A DNA stretch of 64,000 nucleotides from Bacilli bacterium (GCA_017472015.1 JAFURC010000026.1:1-64000), one strand, 5' to 3'. Shown: positions 25,297 through 33,937, counted from the stretch's first letter. The notes: a model not told the origin generated them from the sequence alone. Translations and numbers: made by a program.

Positions 25297-25722
25297 ATGT
25301 TTGAATCAGAAATAAAAGAAAAAATATTTCAAAAACTTGAATATGATACTTATATGTTAAAAGAATATTTACTAATTTATTTTAAATTATTCTTTAATTT
25401 TAGCGATGATTTAGAAATAAGAAAAAAATTTAATGAATTTATAAAAAATTATTATTTATATTCTTTGCTAGAATATCAAATACTATTTAGAATAGGAAAT
25501 GTAGATTATAATGAAAAATTAGAAGAAATATGTTTAGATATGTTAGAAGAATTAGAAAAGATATATTTTAAACAATTTAATTATAATGAATATGTATTAA
25601 GTAGTTACGAAGATGCTATTTCAATGAATGACATAAACCGAGCAGTTATTAGAGAAAGAGAAGTTGACTGTCTTACAAAAGAAGTAAAAGAGGAGTTTAT
25701 TAAAAAGTTAACTTTAAAATAA
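25297..25722 (+). CDS. Hypothetical protein, 141 aa
   Basis: No family recognised. The protein is helical and acidic, rich in Tyr, Phe, Glu and Leu, with no signal peptide, membrane segment or motif. GGTGAG precedes ATG 25297; a start at 25273 would precede the -10 box. It is probably co-transcribed with the dihydrouridine synthase gene 27 bp downstream, but shares no recognisable function with it. Confidence 0.6.
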   Translation: MFESEIKEKIFQKLEYDTYMLKEYLLIYFKLFFNFSDDLEIRKKFNEFIKNYYLYSLLEYQILFRIGNVDYNEKLEEICLDMLEELEKIYFKQFNYNEYVLSSYEDAISMNDINRAVIREREVDCLTKEVKEEFIKKLTLK

Positions 25723-25749
25723 TAAAAAATTAAAAAGTAGGTGATTTAT

Positions 25750-26733
25750 ATGTATATAGGAAATGTAGAAATAAAAGGAAAAACGGTTTTAGCTCCTATG
25801 GCAGGTATTTGTAATAGTGCTTTTAGAAAAATTATTAAAGAAATGGGATGTTCGTTGATTTATGCGGAAATGGTAAGTGATAAAGCAATTTTTTATCGAA
25901 ACGAAAAAACAAAAGATATGTTATTTATGGAAAATGTTGAAAGACCAATTGCTCAACAAATATTCGGAAGTGATAAGGAGTCATTTGTTGAAGCTGCTAA
26001 ATATATTGAAGAAGTAATGCATCCAGATATAATTGATATAAATATGGGATGTCCTGTTCCTAAAGTTGCTGTTAAAAGTCAAGCTGGGGCTGCTCTTCTT
26101 AAAAATCCTGAAAAAATAAAAGAAATAGTGTCAGCTGTAGTTGAAGCCGTATCTGTTCCTGTAACGGTTAAAATTAGAAGTGGTTGGGATAAAAATTCGA
26201 TAAATGCTGTCGAAGTTGCCAAAATATGTGAAAGTGCAGGAGCAAGTGCTATTACAATTCATCCAAGAACAAGAAATCAAGGTTATGCAGGTTTATCCGA
26301 CTGGAGTATTATAAAACAAGTTAAAGAAAATGTAAGTATTCCTGTCATTGGAAATGGGGATATTACAGATATTTATAAAGCCAAACAAATGTTAGATGAA
26401 ACTGGATGTGATCTTATCATGATAGGTCGGGGAGTTCTTGGAAATCCTTGGCTAATAAGAGAAATAAATGCTTATTTAGAAGATGGAACTATTTTACCTA
26501 AGCCAACTAACGAAGAAAAAATAGATATGTGTTTAAAACATCTTGATTATTTAAGTAAAATTAAACCTGAAAAATTAGTATGTTTAGAAATTAGAAATCA
26601 TGTTGCTTGGTATTTAAAAGGAATGAAAAATGCTAATGAAGTTAAAACAAAAATTTTTCAAATGACAAAAATATGTGATATAATAAACTTATTAAATGAA
26701 TTTAAGGAGGAATTGAATGAAGAAACCTGTTAG
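25750..26733 (+). CDS. dus: tRNA-dihydrouridine synthase
   Basis: This FMN enzyme reduces specific tRNA uridines to dihydrouridine. The 327-aa TIM-barrel protein shows VLAPMAGICNSAFR, the active-site region DINMGCPVPKV with the catalytic cysteine, HPRTRNQGY, and the phosphate-binding GNGDI and IGRGVLGNP. It resembles the DusB branch found in Firmicutes. AGGTGA precedes ATG 25750. The end overlaps the next gene by 17 bp, with AAGGAGG inside dus serving the RDD gene. Confidence 0.95.
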   Translation: MYIGNVEIKGKTVLAPMAGICNSAFRKIIKEMGCSLIYAEMVSDKAIFYRNEKTKDMLFMENVERPIAQQIFGSDKESFVEAAKYIEEVMHPDIIDINMGCPVPKVAVKSQAGAALLKNPEKIKEIVSAVVEAVSVPVTVKIRSGWDKNSINAVEVAKICESAGASAITIHPRTRNQGYAGLSDWSIIKQVKENVSIPVIGNGDITDIYKAKQMLDETGCDLIMIGRGVLGNPWLIREINAYLEDGTILPKPTNEEKIDMCLKHLDYLSKIKPEKLVCLEIRNHVAWYLKGMKNANEVKTKIFQMTKICDIINLLNEFKEELNEETC

Positions 26734-27442
26734 TTATAAAAGAGTTTTAGCATATTTACTTGATATAGTTATTGTTACTTTAGTAGCAACTTTGTTAACC
26801 ATGTTTATACCTGCAAGTGAAGAGTATCAACAAAAATCAAATGAACTTACTGATGTAATTGAAAGTTATACAAATAAGGAGATAACTGATGAAGAATACT
26901 TAGAAAAAATTAATGATATTAGTTATGTTATTAATAAAGAAACTGTTTCAACTTTAATTGTAACTGTTGTCTTAACTACAATTTACTTTGTAGTAGTAGC
27001 ATATTATATGGAGGGACAAACCCTTGGTAAAAAAATAATGAAATTAAAAGTTGTTTCAACAGATGATAATAAACTCACAATGAATAAATTATTAATTCGT
27101 AGTTTAATTGTTGATTCTATTTTAATGAATATTATAAGTATTGTTACTATATTACTAATGACAAAAAGTATGTATTTACAAACTTATGATATTGTAACAA
27201 CCATCTTTGGAGCAATTTATATTGTTATATTTTCAATGATTTTATTTAGAGAAGATGGAAGAGGTCTTCATGATATAATTGCTAAAACAAAGGTAATTTC
27301 AACTGAAGAAAAAATTGAAGAACTTGCTGTAATAAAAGAAGAAATAGAAGAAAATAAAACTATTGAAACAAAAAAAGAAGGAAATAAAGAGATAAAAAAA
27401 GAAAAAACTACTAGAACAACTAAAACTAGTAGAAAAAAATAG
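26717..27442 (+). CDS. RDD family membrane protein
   Basis: The 241-aa protein begins with the RDD signature in its first membrane segment (YKRVLAYLLDIVIV), has three or four membrane segments, and includes GQTLGKKIMKLKVV, the conserved loop of RDD proteins, and REDGRGLHDIIAKTKV. The last 40 residues form a very highly charged Glu/Lys tail ending TTRTTKTSRKK. The function of RDD proteins is mostly unknown; some have been linked to ion transport. It is coupled to dus by overlap. Confidence 0.82.
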   Translation: MKKPVSYKRVLAYLLDIVIVTLVATLLTMFIPASEEYQQKSNELTDVIESYTNKEITDEEYLEKINDISYVINKETVSTLIVTVVLTTIYFVVVAYYMEGQTLGKKIMKLKVVSTDDNKLTMNKLLIRSLIVDSILMNIISIVTILLMTKSMYLQTYDIVTTIFGAIYIVIFSMILFREDGRGLHDIIAKTKVISTEEKIEELAVIKEEIEENKTIETKKEGNKEIKKEKTTRTTKTSRKK

Positions 27443-27448
27443 AAAAAG

Positions 27449-27480
27449 AAAGAACTTATCAATATATTAAGTTCTTTTCT
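27449..27480 (+). terminator. Terminator of dus-RDD
   Basis: A perfect 10-bp stem (27449-27458 with 27468-27477) followed by a short T-rich stretch. Confidence 0.65.
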
Positions 27481-27499
27481 AAAATAAAAAGGAGAAACT

Positions 27500-28604
27500 A
27501 TGGAATTAAATGAAATTAGAAATCAACTTTTAAATTTAAAAGAAAAAGAAGAAGAATTATGGGGGTTACTTTGACATTCCTGGTAAACAAAGTAAAATAA
27601 AGGAATTAGAAAGTATAACTCAAGAACCTAATTTTTGGTCTGATAAAAATTACGTTAATAAAGTAATGGATGAATTAAATAATTTAAAAGATATTGTTAA
27701 TAATAATATTGAATTTAAAGACAAAATAGAAAATAATTTAGAATTATTGGAAATATTAGAACTTGAAAGTGATTCAAATATTCAAGAAGAACTTGTAAAT
27801 GATTTAGAAAATTTAAAAAACAAGAGTTTAGAAATTGAGTTATTTACACTTTTAAATTCACCATACGATAAAAATAATTGTATCTTAGAAATACATGCTG
27901 GAGCCGGTGGAACTGAAGCTTGTGATTGGGCTGGTATGTTATATAGAATGTATCTAAGATATATTGAACGCCATAATTTTAAAGTTTCAACGATTTCTTA
28001 TTTAGAAGGAGAAGAAACGGGTATTAAAAGTGTTTCTATAAGAGTTGAAGGCATGTATGCTTATGGTTATTTAAAAGGTGAAAAAGGAGTTCATAGACTA
28101 GTTAGATTATCTCCATTTGATACTAATAATAAACGACATACATCATTTGCCTCAATTGATATTGTACCTGATTTTGGTGAAGTAGAAGATATTCAAATAG
28201 AAGATAAAGATTTAAAAATTGATGTTTATAGAAGTAGTGGAGCCGGAGGACAACATGTAAATACAACCGATAGTGCGGTTAGAATTACCCATTTACCAAG
28301 TAAAATAGTGGTTTCTTGTCAAAATCAAAGAAGTCAAATTCAAAATCGTGAAGAAGCCATGAAAATGTTAAAAAGTAAATTAAAACTTTTAAATATTGAA
28401 AAACAAAGTCAAGAATTAAACTCTATAAAAGGAGAAAGTTTAAATATTGAATTTGGTTCGCAAATAAGAAGTTATGTAATGCACCCTTATTCTATGGTAA
28501 AAGATCATAGAACTAACCATGAAACTAGTAATGTTTCTAAAGTTTTAGATGGTGATCTTGATGAATTTATAACAATGTATTTAAAAAATAATGTTAATAA
28601 TTAA
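27500..28604 (+). CDS. prfB: Peptide chain release factor 2, programmed +1 frameshift
   Basis: RF2 terminates at UGA and UAA. Translation starts at ATG 27500 (GGAG before it); codon 24 CTT (27569-27571) is followed by an in-frame TGA (27572-27574) and then C, with the stimulatory GGGGG just upstream. This is the classic RF2 autoregulatory site CTT-TGA-C. A +1 shift continues at GAC 27573-27575 to the stop at 28602-28604, giving 367 aa. The main frame contains SPFDTNNKRHTS, with the RF2 recognition tripeptide SPF, and GAGGQ for peptidyl-tRNA hydrolysis. The site shows that UGA is a real stop in this organism. Confidence 0.98.
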
Positions 28605-28632
28605 GAAGTAGTATAGCTATTTCTTTTTTTTA
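28603..28632 (+). terminator. Terminator of prfB
   Basis: A 9-bp stem (28603-28611 with 28617-28625, one G-U) with a 5-nt loop and T tract, overlapping the stop codon. Confidence 0.8.
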
Positions 28633-28648
28633 TTTATGAAGGTGATTT

Positions 28649-29236
28649 ATGAGAAAACTAAAAAAATATCTATTTTTATTAATAATTTTATTAATAGCAG
28701 CAGTTAATTTTAATATAATTTTAAAACCTCTTAATTTAGCAAGTGGTGGCACTCAAGGATTAGCAATTATAATAAGTCATATTTTTAAAATAACTCCAGC
28801 TACTATAATCTTAATAATTAATTTATTAATGCTTATTATTAGTTATTTTATATTACCTAAAGAAACAACATATGGAACTATTATAGCAACATTTATTTAT
28901 CCTTTTTTAGTTAAATTAACAAGTAATTTAAATTTTTTAAATATATCAGATAATTATATATTTATATTGGTGATATTATCGGGAATTACTTGTGGAATTA
29001 CTGGCGGTTTAATTTATAAATTAGGTTTTTCATCAGGTGGTTTGAATGTAATTGCTTTAATTATTAGAAAATATTTTCATATTAATATTGCGATTACTAA
29101 CTTTATTTTAAATACAATTATTATATTACTAGGATATTTCTATTTTGGTATTATTAAAGGTCTATATGCAATTTTAGTAATTTTAATTAATAGTTATATA
29201 ATAAACAAGATATTAATTTGGAAAAAACGGATATAA
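28649..29236 (+). CDS. YitT/YczE-like membrane protein
   Basis: The 195-aa protein has about five to six membrane segments and the glycine-rich motifs PLNLASGGTQGLAI and YKLGFSSGGLNVIALIIRK, typical of the YitT/DUF161 family. The cytoplasmic C-terminal DUF2179 domain usual for YitT is absent. The family is thought to be transport-related, but no substrate is established. AGGTGA precedes ATG 28649. The 124-bp gap downstream has a weak hairpin near 29243-29281 and the uvrA promoter. Confidence 0.75.
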   Translation: MRKLKKYLFLLIILLIAAVNFNIILKPLNLASGGTQGLAIIISHIFKITPATIILIINLLMLIISYFILPKETTYGTIIATFIYPFLVKLTSNLNFLNISDNYIFILVILSGITCGITGGLIYKLGFSSGGLNVIALIIRKYFHINIAITNFILNTIIILLGYFYFGIIKGLYAILVILINSYIINKILIWKKRI

Positions 29237-29327
29237 ATTGCTTAAGGAATTTAAATTTATTTTTCTTATATTGAAATTTCTTAAATTTAGTAAATTAAAA
29301 TTTAATATATAAAAAAATTGATTTTTA

Positions 29328-29336
29328 TGATATACT
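29328..29336 (+). promoter_or_regulatory. Extended -10 promoter of uvrA
   Basis: TGA-TATACT at 29328-29336 fits an extended -10 box; no clear -35 box is present at the usual spacing. Confidence 0.45.
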
Positions 29337-29360
29337 ATTTTCGTTTTTGAGGTGTTTTGT

Positions 29361-32171
29361 ATGGATAAAATTGTAATTAAAGGTGCAAGAGAGAATAATT
29401 TAAAAAATATTGATTTAGAATTACCTAAAAATAAATTAATTGTTATGACTGGATTATCAGGATCGGGAAAAAGTAGTTTAGCATTTGATACTATTTATGC
29501 TGAAGGAGAAAGAAGATATGTTGAATCACTTTCTGCTTATGCTAGACAATTTTTAGGGGGATCAGAAAAACCTGATGTTGATTCAATTGAAGGATTATCA
29601 CCTAGTATTTCAATTGATCAAAAGACAACTAGTAAAAATCCAAGATCAACAGTTGGAACTGTAACGGAGATTTATGATTATTTAAGACTTTTATTTGCAA
29701 GAATTGGGATACCTTATTGTCCTAATCATAATATTCCTATTACTAGTCAAAGTGTTGAAGAAATCGTTAATAAAATAGAAGAATTTGAAATAGGGACTAA
29801 ATTAATTATTTTAGCACCGGTAGTTGATAGTGAAAAAGGTACCCATAAGGATATTTTAGATGATTTAAGAAAAGATGGTTTTATAAGAGTTCGCATTAAT
29901 GGTGAAATGGTTGATTTATCAGAGGAGATAAATTTAGATAAAAATACTAAAGATACAATTGATGTAGTAGTTGATCGAATTGTTTTAAAAGAAGGAATTA
30001 GAAGTCGTTTATATGAATCAATTGAAACAGCAACTAATATGGCTAATGGAAAAGTATTAGTAAATGTAGTAGGTGGAGAAGAAATATTGTTTTCAACGAC
30101 TTATGCTTGTCCTCATTGTAATTATTCAATTGCTAAACCTGAACCTAGAATGTTTAGTTTTAATGCTCCATATGGGGCTTGTCCTGAATGTAAGGGGCTT
30201 GGTTTAAAACTTAAAATTGATGTTGATTTAGTTATTCCTGATGATACTTTAAGTTTAAATGAAAAATGTATTAAAACTTTAAATGATGATCAAGATTCAA
30301 TTGAATATAAAAGATTAAAAGCGGTTTGTGATTATTATAAAATTGATATGGATAAACCATTTCAAAGTTTAACTAAAAAAGAAAAAAATATTATTTTATA
30401 TGGTTCTCCTGATATTTTAACGTTTAATATTACAAGTCGAAGTGGAAATGTTACTAAAAATAAAGATTATTTTGAAGGAGTTATTAATAATCTTGAAAGA
30501 CGTTATATGGAAACATCAAGTGAATGGATTAGAGAATGGCTTGAACAATATATGATCGAACTTCCATGTGAAGTATGTAATGGAGCCAGATTAAATGAAA
30601 GTGTTTTAAATATTAAAATAAATAAGAAAAATATTTATGAAATTACTTGTTTTTCTGTTAAAGAATTAATTAATTGGTTTGAAAATTTAAATTTAACTGA
30701 ATCTGAAAAGAAAATATCGGAATTAGTTGTTAAAGAAATTGAAAATCGTTTAAATTTCTTAAAGAATGTTGGTCTTGAATATTTAACATTATCCAGAATG
30801 AGTGGAACTTTATCAGGTGGTGAGGCTCAAAGAATTCGTCTGGCTACGCAAATTGGTTCTAGGTTAACAGGAGTCTTGTATGTATTAGATGAACCTAGTA
30901 TTGGACTTCATCAAAAAGATAATGAAAAATTAATTAAATCACTTTTAGATATGCGTGATCTTGGAAATACTTTAATTGTTGTTGAGCATGATACGGATAC
31001 TATGCTTGCTAGTGATTACTTAGTTGATATCGGTCCAGGTGCTGGAGAAAACGGAGGTTATGTAATTGCTGCAGGAACTCCTGAAGAAGTCAAAAATAAT
31101 GAAAATAGTATTACTGGTCGTTATTTAAGTGGTAAAGAATGTATTGAAACACCACAAAAAAGGAGAAAAGGCATAAATAAGTCAATTGAAATAAAAGGAG
31201 CCAGTGAAAATAATTTACAAAATATAAATGTTAAAATTCCTCTTGGAACGCTTACATGTGTAACTGGTGTATCAGGATCAGGAAAAAGTAGTTTAATAAT
31301 GCAAATACTTGCTAATGCTTGTATGAGTCATATCTATAAATCAAAAGTAAAACCTGGTAAACATAAAAAAATACTTGGACTTGATAATTTAGATAAAGTT
31401 GTAATTATAACCCAAAATCCAATTGGAAGAACTCCAAGAAGTAATCCGGCAACTTATACAGGAGTATTTGATGATATAAGAGATTTATTTACAAATACTA
31501 AAGAAGCTAAGATGCTTGGATATGGTAAAAATAGATTTTCTTTTAATGTTAAAGGTGGAAGATGTGAGGCATGCCGAGGAGATGGTGTTAAGAAAATCGA
31601 AATGCATTTCTTACCAGATGTTTACATACCATGTGAAGTTTGTAAAGGAAGTCGTTATAACAGTGAAACTTTATCAATTAAATATAAAGATAAAAACATT
31701 GCGGAAGTATTAAATATGCGTGTAACCGAAGCGTTAGAATTTTTTGATAATGTTCCTAAAATAAAAAGCAAACTTCAAGTAATGGAAGATGTAGGTCTTG
31801 GATATGTTAAACTTGGTCAAAGTGCAACAACTTTATCAGGTGGAGAAGCAGGACGTGTTAAATTATCTAAAGAACTTCAAAAGAAAGCTACAGGTAAAAC
31901 TTTATTTATCCTTGATGAACCAACAACAGGTTTACATATGGCAGATATAAAAAGATTACTAGCAATTCTTCAAAGAATAGTTGATAATCAAGATACTGTT
32001 GTTGTGATTGAACATAATTTAGATGTTATTAAATCTGCTGACCATATAATTGATTTAGGTCCAGATGGAGGAACTGGTGGTGGAACAATAGTTGCCGAAG
32101 GAACACCTGAAGAAGTAGCCAAAGTCAAGAATAGTTATACTGGAGAATTCCTAAATAAAATATTAAAATAG
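29361..32171 (+). CDS. uvrA: Excinuclease ABC subunit A
   Basis: UvrA is the damage-sensing ABC ATPase of nucleotide excision repair. The 936-aa protein has two ABC modules with Walker A GLSGSGKSS (about 31) and GVSGSGKSS (about 636), two LSGGE signatures (SGGEAQRIRLA and SGGEAGRVKLS), and zinc-binding CxxC pairs (CPHC/CPEC and CEAC/CEVC). Length matches the family. AGGTG precedes ATG 29361. It stands alone rather than with uvrB, which is not in this window; mfd, its transcription-coupled partner, is. Confidence 0.98.
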   Translation: MDKIVIKGARENNLKNIDLELPKNKLIVMTGLSGSGKSSLAFDTIYAEGERRYVESLSAYARQFLGGSEKPDVDSIEGLSPSISIDQKTTSKNPRSTVGTVTEIYDYLRLLFARIGIPYCPNHNIPITSQSVEEIVNKIEEFEIGTKLIILAPVVDSEKGTHKDILDDLRKDGFIRVRINGEMVDLSEEINLDKNTKDTIDVVVDRIVLKEGIRSRLYESIETATNMANGKVLVNVVGGEEILFSTTYACPHCNYSIAKPEPRMFSFNAPYGACPECKGLGLKLKIDVDLVIPDDTLSLNEKCIKTLNDDQDSIEYKRLKAVCDYYKIDMDKPFQSLTKKEKNIILYGSPDILTFNITSRSGNVTKNKDYFEGVINNLERRYMETSSEWIREWLEQYMIELPCEVCNGARLNESVLNIKINKKNIYEITCFSVKELINWFENLNLTESEKKISELVVKEIENRLNFLKNVGLEYLTLSRMSGTLSGGEAQRIRLATQIGSRLTGVLYVLDEPSIGLHQKDNEKLIKSLLDMRDLGNTLIVVEHDTDTMLASDYLVDIGPGAGENGGYVIAAGTPEEVKNNENSITGRYLSGKECIETPQKRRKGINKSIEIKGASENNLQNINVKIPLGTLTCVTGVSGSGKSSLIMQILANACMSHIYKSKVKPGKHKKILGLDNLDKVVIITQNPIGRTPRSNPATYTGVFDDIRDLFTNTKEAKMLGYGKNRFSFNVKGGRCEACRGDGVKKIEMHFLPDVYIPCEVCKGSRYNSETLSIKYKDKNIAEVLNMRVTEALEFFDNVPKIKSKLQVMEDVGLGYVKLGQSATTLSGGEAGRVKLSKELQKKATGKTLFILDEPTTGLHMADIKRLLAILQRIVDNQDTVVVIEHNLDVIKSADHIIDLGPDGGTGGGTIVAEGTPEEVAKVKNSYTGEFLNKILK

Positions 32172-32197
32172 CATGAAATGTCATGTTATTTTTATTT
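32166..32197 (+). terminator. Terminator of uvrA
   Basis: An 11-bp stem (32166-32176 with 32181-32191, one G-T wobble) with an AATG loop, then a T-rich run that leads straight into the next hairpin repeat. Confidence 0.75.
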
Positions 32198-32211
32198 CCC
32201 AGGAAATAAAA
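32190..32211. repeat. Short hairpin repeat, left of the toxin-antitoxin module
   Basis: A perfect 9-bp inverted repeat with a CCAG loop; its core ATTTCCCAGGAAAT is identical to the copies at 1950 and 6071. The following 250 bases to the antitoxin hold no gene; apart from an imperfect inverted repeat near 32371-32395, I see only the promoter/operator at 32416-32444. Confidence 0.7.
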
Positions 32212-32415
32212 TATTGTGAAAAATGTAATTATTTATGTAAAATACTGATATTTGTGCAGTTCATCATAATAAATATACTGGATTTTATGAATGATAATAA
32301 TTAGATTATATAAAAAATAATATACTCACTACTGATTAGATGACAATAAGGCGAATTATAAATTCCTTTAAATACATTATATTAAAATAAATGTATATAA
32401 TATTATTAGATAGAC

Positions 32416-32444
32416 TTAACGTACGTTGGAAAGTACGTTATAAT
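32416..32444 (+). promoter_or_regulatory. Promoter and likely operator of the toxin-antitoxin module
   Basis: A weak -35 (TTAACG, 32416-32421) and consensus TATAAT (32439-32444) have 17-bp spacing. Between them an inverted repeat AACGTAC...GTACGTT holds two GTAC cores at 32421-32424 and 32433-32436, 12 bp centre to centre. This resembles the paired palindromes bound by YefM-YoeB complexes and suggests autorepression. Confidence 0.65.
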
Positions 32445-32466
32445 ATAAATAAGTGAGGTGAAAATT

Positions 32467-32721
32467 ATGGAAATAATTAACATAACTAATGCTAGACAAA
32501 ATTTATTTCAATTAATATCTGATGTCAATAAAGGATTTAATCCAATTAATATTGTTAATAGTAAAGGTGATGATGCTGTTTTAATATCCGGATCTGATTG
32601 GCGTGATATAGAAGAAACAATTTATTTAAATTCTATTCCTGGATATGTGGATTCGGTAAAAGAAGCATTAGAAGAAGATAGAAGCAAATGTAGTGTTTAT
32701 AAAAAAGGTGAAAAATGGTAG
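32467..32721 (+). CDS. Antitoxin, Phd/YefM family
   Basis: This is the labile antitoxin that neutralises the adjacent RelE-fold toxin and represses the operon. The 84-aa protein has the N-terminal DNA-binding fold of YefM (EIINITNARQNLFQLISDVN), the DAVLISGSDWRDIEETIYLN segment that follows it in YefM, and an acidic C-terminal tail that would bind the toxin. AGGTG precedes ATG 32467; a GTG at 32458 lies in that site. Its end overlaps the toxin start by 7 bp, the usual coupling. Confidence 0.9.
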   Translation: MEIINITNARQNLFQLISDVNKGFNPINIVNSKGDDAVLISGSDWRDIEETIYLNSIPGYVDSVKEALEEDRSKCSVYKKGEKW

Positions 32722-32966
32722 AATACAAAATTATTTTTTCAAAATTAGCAGACAAAGATAAAAAATTATTGAAACAGGCAGGACTAGAAGAAAAAACAAT
32801 TAATATGCTAGATATGATAAGTGAAAATCCTTACCAAACACCACCTACATACGAAAAATTAAAAGGAAATTTAGATAGTTTGTTTTCAAGAAGAATAAGT
32901 TTGCAGCATAGATTAGTTTATAAGGTATATGAAGATACCAAAGAAATTTTTATTGTAAGAATGTGA
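32715..32966 (+). CDS. Toxin, Txe/YoeB family, cut short by UGA before the catalytic His-Tyr
   Basis: YoeB toxins are ribosome-dependent mRNA endonucleases. This 83-aa protein has the family core YEKLKGNLDSLFSRRISLQH and RLVYKV, but ends FIVRM at TGA 32964-32966. In the same frame the codons after the stop read FHYDKVK and then TAA at 32988-32990. The family C-terminus carries a catalytic His-Tyr pair, preceded in some members by Arg-Met-Trp, so the TGA appears to stand in for a sense codon and removes the active-site end. It may be an inactivated toxin, a readthrough-dependent one, or a gene from a UGA-Trp organism. The antitoxin upstream is intact. Confidence 0.85.
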   Translation: MVEYKIIFSKLADKDKKLLKQAGLEEKTINMLDMISENPYQTPPTYEKLKGNLDSLFSRRISLQHRLVYKVYEDTKEIFIVRM

Positions 32967-33033
32967 TTTCATTATGATAAAGTTAAATAATAATTTCACA
33001 GTTATTTACTAATTAGATCTGAATTATAATGTA

Positions 33034-33061
33034 AAAAAATATTTCCTGAGAAATATTTTTT
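33034..33061. repeat. Short hairpin repeat, right of the toxin-antitoxin module
   Basis: A 12-bp inverted repeat with core ATTTC and a CTGA loop. Together with the copy at 32190 it brackets the toxin-antitoxin genes. It could also act as their terminator because the right arm ends in T residues. Confidence 0.65.
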
Positions 33062-33136
33062 CAGTTTTTATACTAAAAATTATACCAAAAGTTGTTTTTT
33101 TTATAAAAAAAATATATACTTGTTGTAGGTGATGTC

Positions 33137-33934
33137 ATGAATAGAATTGCAATTGATTTAGGTTTTATACAAATATATTGGTATTCAATTACTATGCTTT
33201 TAGGTGTTTTATTAGGTGGAACGATTGCTTATTTAGAACTTAAAAGATTAAAAATTGATACTAAATACTTTTTTGATATGATTTTTTATGTAATTATATT
33301 TGGTTTTCTTGGAGCAAGAGCATATTATGTTTTATTTAATTTAGATTATTATTTAGCTAATCCATCAGAAATGATTGCTATTTGGAATGGTGGGCTTGCT
33401 ATTCATGGTGCTATACTTGCAGGAACTTTAACTATTATTTTATATAGTTTAAAACATAAAAAAAGTAAAAATGAAATTATCAGATATTTAGATATTTGTT
33501 CACTTGGAATTATTGTTGGTCAAATAATTGGTCGTTGGGGAAATTTCTTTAACGGGGAAGCCCATGGAGGAATAACAACAAAATCCTTCTTAGAAAGTAT
33601 TCATATACCAGAGTTTATTATTAAAGGTATGACTATTAATGGATTAGTTTATCATCCAACTTTTCTTTATGAATCTACTTTAAATTTAATAGGTTTAATA
33701 TTTTTGTTAATTATAAGAAAACATAAAAAATTAAAAAATGGAATGCTTTTATCAATTTATCTGATGTGGTATTCAGTAGTTAGATTCTTTATAGAAAGTA
33801 TGCGAACAGATAGTTTGATGTTCATGAATTTAAAAATGGCTCAAGTAATATCAATTGTTTTATTTATAGTTGGTTTAATTAGTTTTATTATTTCGAAAAA
33901 ATATGGTAATAATTATAATAGAGAGGAGAAATAA
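33137..33934 (+). CDS. lgt: Prolipoprotein diacylglyceryl transferase
   Basis: Lgt attaches diacylglycerol to the lipobox cysteine of prolipoproteins at the outer face of the membrane. The 265-aa protein has seven predicted membrane segments, the signature region GQIIGRWGNFFNGEAHGG, the early IQIYWYSITMLLG, and the late RFFIESMRTDSL motif with an essential arginine. AGGTGATG precedes ATG 33137. It starts the lgt-trxB-whiA cluster, with 3 bp to trxB. The LysM lipoprotein at 24757 is a likely substrate. Confidence 0.96.
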   Translation: MNRIAIDLGFIQIYWYSITMLLGVLLGGTIAYLELKRLKIDTKYFFDMIFYVIIFGFLGARAYYVLFNLDYYLANPSEMIAIWNGGLAIHGAILAGTLTIILYSLKHKKSKNEIIRYLDICSLGIIVGQIIGRWGNFFNGEAHGGITTKSFLESIHIPEFIIKGMTINGLVYHPTFLYESTLNLIGLIFLLIIRKHKKLKNGMLLSIYLMWYSVVRFFIESMRTDSLMFMNLKMAQVISIVLFIVGLISFIISKKYGNNYNREEK

Positions 33935-33937
33935 AAT

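Noticed and set aside
27500-27574. A separate 24-codon ORF before prfB
   Set aside because: It is the first segment of prfB, joined by the canonical CTT-TGA-C +1 frameshift.
31516-31713. A 65-aa plus-strand frame within uvrA
   Set aside because: It is an out-of-frame shadow of the second zinc region of uvrA with no independent support.
32715-32990. Use of UGA as a tryptophan codon across the whole window
   Set aside because: Many genes end in TGA, Trp is encoded by TGG, and prfB keeps a UGA-dependent frameshift; only the toxin shows a UGA at a likely sense position.
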